Below the pieces are notes generated by a model, which saw only the letters and a program-made list of their open reading frames with translations, was not told where the DNA came from and ran no database searches. The translations under genes and the position numbers were made by a program. A stretch of DNA of 64,000 nt from Vibrio xiamenensis (lineage in GTDB: Bacteria; Pseudomonadota; Gammaproteobacteria; Enterobacterales; Vibrionaceae), in the NCBI RefSeq assembly GCF_900100015.1, contig NZ_FNDD01000024.1, forward strand, positions 23,514 to 87,513, in the 5' to 3' direction. Positions 60,133 through 64,000 of this stretch are shown one piece after another. Positions within the stretch are counted from its first letter, which is position 1. Each line of letters begins with the position of its first letter.

Positions 60133-60954
60133 ATGCGTAAATCACTTTTAACTCTAAGCATGCTAGCAGCCATGTCAGCGCCAGCAATGGCAGCCGATTA
60201 CACTGATGGTGATATCCACAAAAACGATTATAAGTGGATGCAGTTCAACCTAATGGGTGCATTTAACGAACTTCCTAGCCCAGATGGCGACGGTTCAAAC
60301 CACGATTATCTAGAGATGGAATTTGGCGGCCGATCTGGGATTTTTGATCTATACGGTTACGTTGATGTCTTCAACTTAACTACAAGCTCTAATAGTCAGA
60401 AAGATGATGCTAGCAGCAAAATCTTTATGAAATTTGCACCTCGTATGTCTCTAGATGCTCTTACTGGCAAAGATCTTTCTTTCGGTCCAGTTAAAGAGCT
60501 TTACGTAGCGTCTCTTATTGAGTGGGACGGCGTATCTCGTACAGCAGATCAGTACGCAGTAAACAATCAAAAAATTGGTCTAGGTTCTGACGTTGAAGTG
60601 CCATGGCTGGGTAAAATCGGTCTAAACTTATACGCTACATATGATGGTAACGAACATGACTGGAATGGTGGTCACCTAGCCACTAACTGGTTCAAACCAC
60701 TGCATTTCTTTGAAAATGGTTCATTCATCTCTTACCAAGGCTACATCGATTGGCAATTTGGCATGAAATCTGAACTGGGCGCAACCTCTGCAACTGGTGG
60801 TGCTATGTTTAACGGTCTTTACTGGCACTCTGATCGTTACGCGGTTGGTTACGGTCTTAAAGCATTCAAAAACATATATGGCCTAGAAGACGGTAGTTAC
60901 ACAGGTGACACTACTGGTTTCGGTCACTACATCGCTGTAACCTACAAGTTCTAA
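60133..60954 (+). CDS. ompK: OmpK, nucleoside-specific outer-membrane channel family protein
   Basis: Outer-membrane beta-barrel of the Tsx/OmpK family; OmpK of Vibrio parahaemolyticus is the KVP40 phage receptor, and Tsx relatives take up nucleosides. I start at ATG 60133 (MRKSLLTLSML) with AGAGAA upstream, giving 273 residues. The signal ends at residue 20 (PAMA before ADYTDGD). The C-terminal strand ends in F (IAVTYKF), the outer-membrane sorting signal. It is monocistronic with a following terminator. Confidence 0.93.
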   Translation: MRKSLLTLSMLAAMSAPAMAADYTDGDIHKNDYKWMQFNLMGAFNELPSPDGDGSNHDYLEMEFGGRSGIFDLYGYVDVFNLTTSSNSQKDDASSKIFMKFAPRMSLDALTGKDLSFGPVKELYVASLIEWDGVSRTADQYAVNNQKIGLGSDVEVPWLGKIGLNLYATYDGNEHDWNGGHLATNWFKPLHFFENGSFISYQGYIDWQFGMKSELGATSATGGAMFNGLYWHSDRYAVGYGLKAFKNIYGLEDGSYTGDTTGFGHYIAVTYKF

Positions 60955-60977
60955 TCTGTCTCAGCGACGGTATAGAC

Positions 60978-61006
60978 AAAAATGGCGCCTTGGGGCGCCA
61001 TTTTTA
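60978..61006 (+). terminator. Intrinsic terminator after ompK
   Basis: AAAAATGGCGCC / GGCGCCATTTTT hairpin with four-base loop and T-run on the plus strand. Confidence 0.85.
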
Positions 61007-61066
61007 TTTGCTTTATAAAAATCACTCATTATCCTTTCACACTTTGGCATTGACTGAGAGTGCATC

Positions 61067-61960
61067 GTGAATATCGTGGTCATTGGGCCGGGCGCCATCG
61101 GCTCCTTATGGGCTTATCATCTTCATCAGGCAGGGCATCGCGTGAGTGTATGGTCCACAAAGCCTCACTCATATTTTAAGCTGCGCTTAGATGAATCTCC
61201 CGCCATTGAACTGGCAAATAACCAACCTCGTATGCTGCAGCAAGCCGACTTAATTCTGGTAACCGTTAAAGCATGGCAAGTTGAGCAAGCTCTACTGCCC
61301 ATTCGCCGTGAAATCAACCCAGAGACTATGATTGCCGTAATGCATAACGGCATGGGCACGAGTGACTTTCTGATTAAGCATTTCTCGACCAACCCACTAC
61401 TGGTTGCCAAGACCACGCATGGCGCTTATAAGCTAAGCGACCAACAAACTTGCCATACTGGAAAAGGTCACACCCAAATTGGATCTTTAAATCCTTTAGG
61501 TGAACAGTGCCAATTTTTAAGCCAAGTATTGGCACATGCCCTGCCCGAGTGTGGCTGGAATGACAATATACAATTGGCGCTGTGGAATAAACTGGCCATC
61601 AACTGTGCAATAAACCCACTGACAGCACTACACAATATCAAGAATGGTGAGTTGGCTGCACCTTCATTCAAACAGCAGCTCACAGATTTAGTCTCAGAAG
61701 TAGCGTCAGTGATGACACTGCAAGGTTTTGACGTCGACGAAAGTCAGTTGTTGGCTCAGGTGTATCAGGTCATCGACAAAACCGCACAGAACTACTCATC
61801 TATGCATCAAGATATTCACCACCAGCGGCGAAGCGAGATAGACTATATAACAGGTCATTTACTCTCAGTGGCGAAGCTTCATAACCTAAAGACACCAGTA
61901 AACCAAAAGCTCTATGACGCCATCAAACACATCGAAACAGTTGGACGCAATCATGACTAA
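61067..61960 (+). CDS. panE: 2-dehydropantoate 2-reductase
   Basis: Reduces ketopantoate with NADPH in pantothenate synthesis. It has 297 residues. It starts at GTG 61067, with GAGAGTG upstream. The nucleotide-binding motif is VVIGPGAIGSLWA (residues 4-16). LWNKLAINCAINPLTAL around residue 175 holds the catalytic Lys. Its 3' end overlaps yajL by eight bases; panE-yajL is a conserved pair. Confidence 0.93.
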   Translation: MNIVVIGPGAIGSLWAYHLHQAGHRVSVWSTKPHSYFKLRLDESPAIELANNQPRMLQQADLILVTVKAWQVEQALLPIRREINPETMIAVMHNGMGTSDFLIKHFSTNPLLVAKTTHGAYKLSDQQTCHTGKGHTQIGSLNPLGEQCQFLSQVLAHALPECGWNDNIQLALWNKLAINCAINPLTALHNIKNGELAAPSFKQQLTDLVSEVASVMTLQGFDVDESQLLAQVYQVIDKTAQNYSSMHQDIHHQRRSEIDYITGHLLSVAKLHNLKTPVNQKLYDAIKHIETVGRNHD

Positions 61961-62555
61961 GAAAATACTTGTACCTATCGCAGCAGGCAGCGAAGAAATG
62001 GAAGCCGTCACCATCATCGATATGATGGTACGCGCAGGTTACGATGTGGTCGTCGCCAGTGCAGATTTTGACGGCAAACTTACCCTTAAAGCATCACGTG
62101 GCGTGACCCTGACTGCCGACTGCACGTTAGTCGACATCGCCGATGACGAGTTTGACGCCATTGTGCTTCCTGGAGGTGTGGGCGGCGCAGAGACGTTTCG
62201 CGACAGCACGGTATTGATTGAAATGCTACGCCAGCAAATGTATGACGGTAAGTTAGTCGCGGCAATTTGCGCAGCACCTGCATTGGTTCTTCAACATCAC
62301 CAGCTCTATCCCAATGCTCTCATGACTGGCCACCCAAGCTTTCGCGATGCGATTCCAAGCTTATTATGGCGCGATAAACGCGTCACAATTGACATCAACC
62401 ACAACCTAATCACTAGCCAAGGCCCCGGCACAGCCTTGGAATTTGCCATGGAAATTATTATTCACTTTTCGGGCAAAGCTCATGCCTGGTCAGTTGCAGA
62501 GCCGATGGTCACGCTGCCAACGCTTCACTATCATAAATTAGGTGGCGCTGAATAA
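61953..62555 (+). CDS. yajL: DJ-1/PfpI family protein YajL
   Basis: A DJ-1-superfamily protein linked to covalent chaperone and oxidative-stress protection, with possible deglycase activity debated in the literature. I start at ATG 61953 (MTKKILVPIAAGSEEME), giving 200 residues. The reactive cysteine is C106 (VAAICAAPALVL), the same position as E. coli YajL. It overlaps the panE stop and ends at a one-base overlap with csdA. Confidence 0.93.
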   Translation: MTKKILVPIAAGSEEMEAVTIIDMMVRAGYDVVVASADFDGKLTLKASRGVTLTADCTLVDIADDEFDAIVLPGGVGGAETFRDSTVLIEMLRQQMYDGKLVAAICAAPALVLQHHQLYPNALMTGHPSFRDAIPSLLWRDKRVTIDINHNLITSQGPGTALEFAMEIIIHFSGKAHAWSVAEPMVTLPTLHYHKLGGAE

Positions 62556-63766
62556 TGTTTGATATTTCTGCTGTCCGCGCCCAATTCCCCGCTTTAAGCG
62601 ATGCCGAAGGCAATAACACGCTTATATATTTAGACAGCGCAGCAACCACTCAGAAACCGCAAATCGTTATCGACGCCATCGTGGATTACTATCGCAACCA
62701 CAATGCCAACGTACACCGAGGGTCGCACAGTTTAACCTCGTCTGCCACAGGACGTTTTGAACAAGCGAGACAATGCGTCGCCGACTTTATCGGCGCCAAT
62801 TCGAGTAAAGAAATCATTTGGACGCGAGGCGCAACTGAAGCGCTGAATTTAATCGCACAGAGTTATGCGCGTAGCACTTTACAACCCGGTGATGAAATCT
62901 TGGTCGGTGAAATGGAGCACCACGCCAATATCGTTCCTTGGCAGTTAGTCGCCGAGCAAACTGGTGCGAAAGTGGTGAAAATCCCGATGACGCCAGAGTG
63001 CCAACTGGACTTAGACGCTTATGAGCAACAGTTAAGCGCAAACACCAAGATCGTTGCTATCGCGCATATCACTAACGTCACAGGTACTCGTCAACCCATT
63101 GAAACGCTTATCGACAAGGCCCATCAATTGGGCGCAGTGGTGGTGATTGATGGCGCACAAGGCATTGTGCATGAACCTGTCGACGTTCAAGCTCTTAACG
63201 CTGATTTTTATGTTTTTTCAGGGCATAAATTGTATGCACCAACTGGAATCGGTGTGCTGTATGCCAAACAACCGTTACTTGAGGCCATGCCTCCTTGGCA
63301 CGGCGGTGGCAAGATGGTAGACAAAGTCAGCTTCAATGGCACAACGTTTGCTGAACTGCCTGGAAAATTTGAGGCTGGTACTCCGAATATTGCCGGCGCG
63401 ATTGCGCTAGCTACGGCCATCGAGTGGTATCAAGGCTTCAACCAAAACGATATCGAAACGCACATTCACGGATTGCAACAAGCCGCCTACCAAGGGTTAA
63501 GCCAGTTGGCTGAAATCAATATCATTGGTTACCAGCCCAATGCTTCCCTACTCAGTTTCACCATTGATGGCGTCCATCATCAAGATATAGCGACCTTACT
63601 CGACCAGCAACATATCGCAGTTCGCGCTGGTAACCACTGTGCCCACCCATTGATGGATGCGTTAAACATCAAAGGTACGGTTCGAGTTTCATTTGGTTTA
63701 TATAACAATTTGCAAGATGTCGAACATCTGATCCAAGCCGTGAATAAAGCCTGCGATATGCTGTAA
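62555..63766 (+). CDS. csdA: Cysteine desulfurase CsdA
   Basis: Class V aminotransferase-fold PLP enzyme that takes sulfur from cysteine and passes it to CsdE for tRNA or cluster work. It has 403 residues. K225 in SGHKLYAP binds PLP and C362 in VRAGNHCAHPLM is the persulfide cysteine. RGATEALNLIAQ and VIDGAQGIVHEPV are the family motifs. A CsdA identity is preferred over SufS because no suf operon genes adjoin it. The usual partner csdE does not follow within the window; an IS-type sequence lies there. Confidence 0.9.
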   Translation: MFDISAVRAQFPALSDAEGNNTLIYLDSAATTQKPQIVIDAIVDYYRNHNANVHRGSHSLTSSATGRFEQARQCVADFIGANSSKEIIWTRGATEALNLIAQSYARSTLQPGDEILVGEMEHHANIVPWQLVAEQTGAKVVKIPMTPECQLDLDAYEQQLSANTKIVAIAHITNVTGTRQPIETLIDKAHQLGAVVVIDGAQGIVHEPVDVQALNADFYVFSGHKLYAPTGIGVLYAKQPLLEAMPPWHGGGKMVDKVSFNGTTFAELPGKFEAGTPNIAGAIALATAIEWYQGFNQNDIETHIHGLQQAAYQGLSQLAEINIIGYQPNASLLSFTIDGVHHQDIATLLDQQHIAVRAGNHCAHPLMDALNIKGTVRVSFGLYNNLQDVEHLIQAVNKACDML

Positions 63767-63804
63767 CTGGTGATAAAACCTATTTATTCCTGACCAGTAA
63801 AAAT

Positions 63805-63852
63805 CCGCCTTCTTAGAAGGCGGCTTTGGTTTACAGCCCCCTAAAAGGGGGC
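63805..63852. repeat. Two adjacent hairpins downstream of csdA
   Basis: CCGCCTTCT / AGAAGGCGG (63805-63823) is a perfect 9-bp stem, and GCCCCC / GGGGGC (63836-63852) a 6-bp stem with a 5-base loop. They may be subterminal hairpins of an IS200/IS605 end, or the first could be the csdA terminator. Which applies cannot be decided here. Confidence 0.55.
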
Positions 63853-63864
63853 ATTCCTTCGCTG

Positions 63865-64000
63865 TTAGTTCATTTTCAACTCTAACTGTGCCTCATATTC
63901 TTGATCTTTCTTGTCTTGATGCCTGACATACCGCCTGATGATCTCTTCATTTACACCGACTGTGTCAACAAAGTACCCTCTCGCCCAAAAATGATTACCC
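63865..64000 (-). CDS. tnpA: IS200/IS605-family transposase TnpA, 3' end only
   Basis: The minus-strand frame encodes the last 44 residues of a Y1 transposase, beginning GNHFWARGYFVDTVGVNEE and ending ELKMN before a TAA. The WARGYF and TVGV..E motifs and the Ile-Arg-Arg-Tyr-Val helix are typical of the C-terminus of IS200-group TnpA. The N-terminal HUH and catalytic Tyr lie beyond the right edge. The frame shows no interruption in this part. Confidence 0.85.
   Translation of the reverse strand, partial: GNHFWARGYFVDTVGVNEEIIRRYVRHQDKKDQEYEAQLELKMN

Larger units (their letters stand above)
63805..64000 (-). mobile_element. IS200/IS605-type element, partial
   Basis: The tnpA 3' end and the two hairpins beside it look like one end of a single-strand transposing IS200/IS605 element, entering from the right edge with its end between about 63767 and 63850. 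Such elements have hairpin ends instead of inverted terminal repeats and make no target duplication. The exact boundary was not resolved. Confidence 0.7.

Noticed and set aside
1..64000. CRISPR arrays, prophage or integron sites
   Set aside because: No spaced direct repeats, cas-like, phage or attC-like sequences were seen; the only mobile DNA is the partial IS at the right edge.
1..64000. tRNA or rRNA genes
   Set aside because: No cloverleaf ends (GG...CCA with TTC-GAA arm) or rRNA segments were noticed in intergenic regions. A tRNAscan run would be decisive.

Overview
The window is a stretch of Vibrio-type gammaproteobacterial chromosome. The main evidence is a complete Na+-translocating NADH:quinone reductase operon (nqrABCDEF with apbE and nqrM), an OmpK-type outer-membrane channel, Crl and FrsA, and a gene order that follows known gammaproteobacterial clusters. 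Almost everything is core housekeeping sequence. The only mobile DNA seen is the 3' part of an IS200/IS605-family transposase gene at the right edge.

Layout. Bases 1-19550 (minus strand) hold the envelope and translation block, in transcription order rpsB, tsf, pyrH, frr, uppS, cdsA, dxr, rseP, bamA, skp, lpxD, fabZ, lpxA, lpxB, rnhB, dnaE, accA. Bases 19916-24029 (plus) hold map, glnD and a UPF0325 gene. Bases 24091-30246 (minus) hold nrdR, ribD, ribE, ribBX, ribH, nusB, thiL and pgpA. Bases 30371-36571 (minus) hold a purine permease, gpt, frsA, crl and proBA. A long non-coding interval (36572-37563) precedes pepD and a rimB-rimK-zinc hydrolase cluster (plus, to 41660). Bases 41722-53194 (minus) hold an SNF-family transporter, a DUF2884 gene, dinB with a GreA/B-like gene, and nqrABCDEF-apbE-nqrM. 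Bases 53584-57759 hold bolA (minus) and rlmG, a YajG-type lipoprotein gene, a cyclophilin gene and ampG (plus). Bases 57859-59786 (minus) hold an ECF sigma factor gene, chrR and a LON-domain gene. Bases 60133-63766 (plus) hold ompK, panE, yajL and csdA.

How the genes work together. The left block links ribosome and elongation factor supply (rpsB-tsf), UMP kinase, isoprenoid and phospholipid precursors (dxr, uppS, cdsA), outer-membrane protein assembly (bamA, skp, rseP) and lipid A synthesis (lpxD/A/B, fabZ). The middle block makes riboflavin and flavin-related cofactors. ApbE uses flavin to load FMN covalently on NqrB and NqrC, whose acceptor threonines are visible.

The most interesting regulatory observations are these. 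(1) A minus-strand candidate small RNA (about 37247-36937) in the permease-pepD gap has a near-consensus CRP site, an extended -10, a ribosome-binding site, a 28-residue ORF and an intrinsic terminator, the layout of a dual-function RNA. (2) An almost perfect TrpR operator lies in front of the SNF transporter, which points to tryptophan as substrate. (3) A LexA box lies at dinB, which is followed 4 bases later by a GreA/B-like RNA-polymerase factor gene. (4) An ECF sigma/ChrR pair has every metal ligand at ChrR spacing and a TGATC/CGTA candidate promoter. Functions are read from family motifs and synteny; no database search was run.
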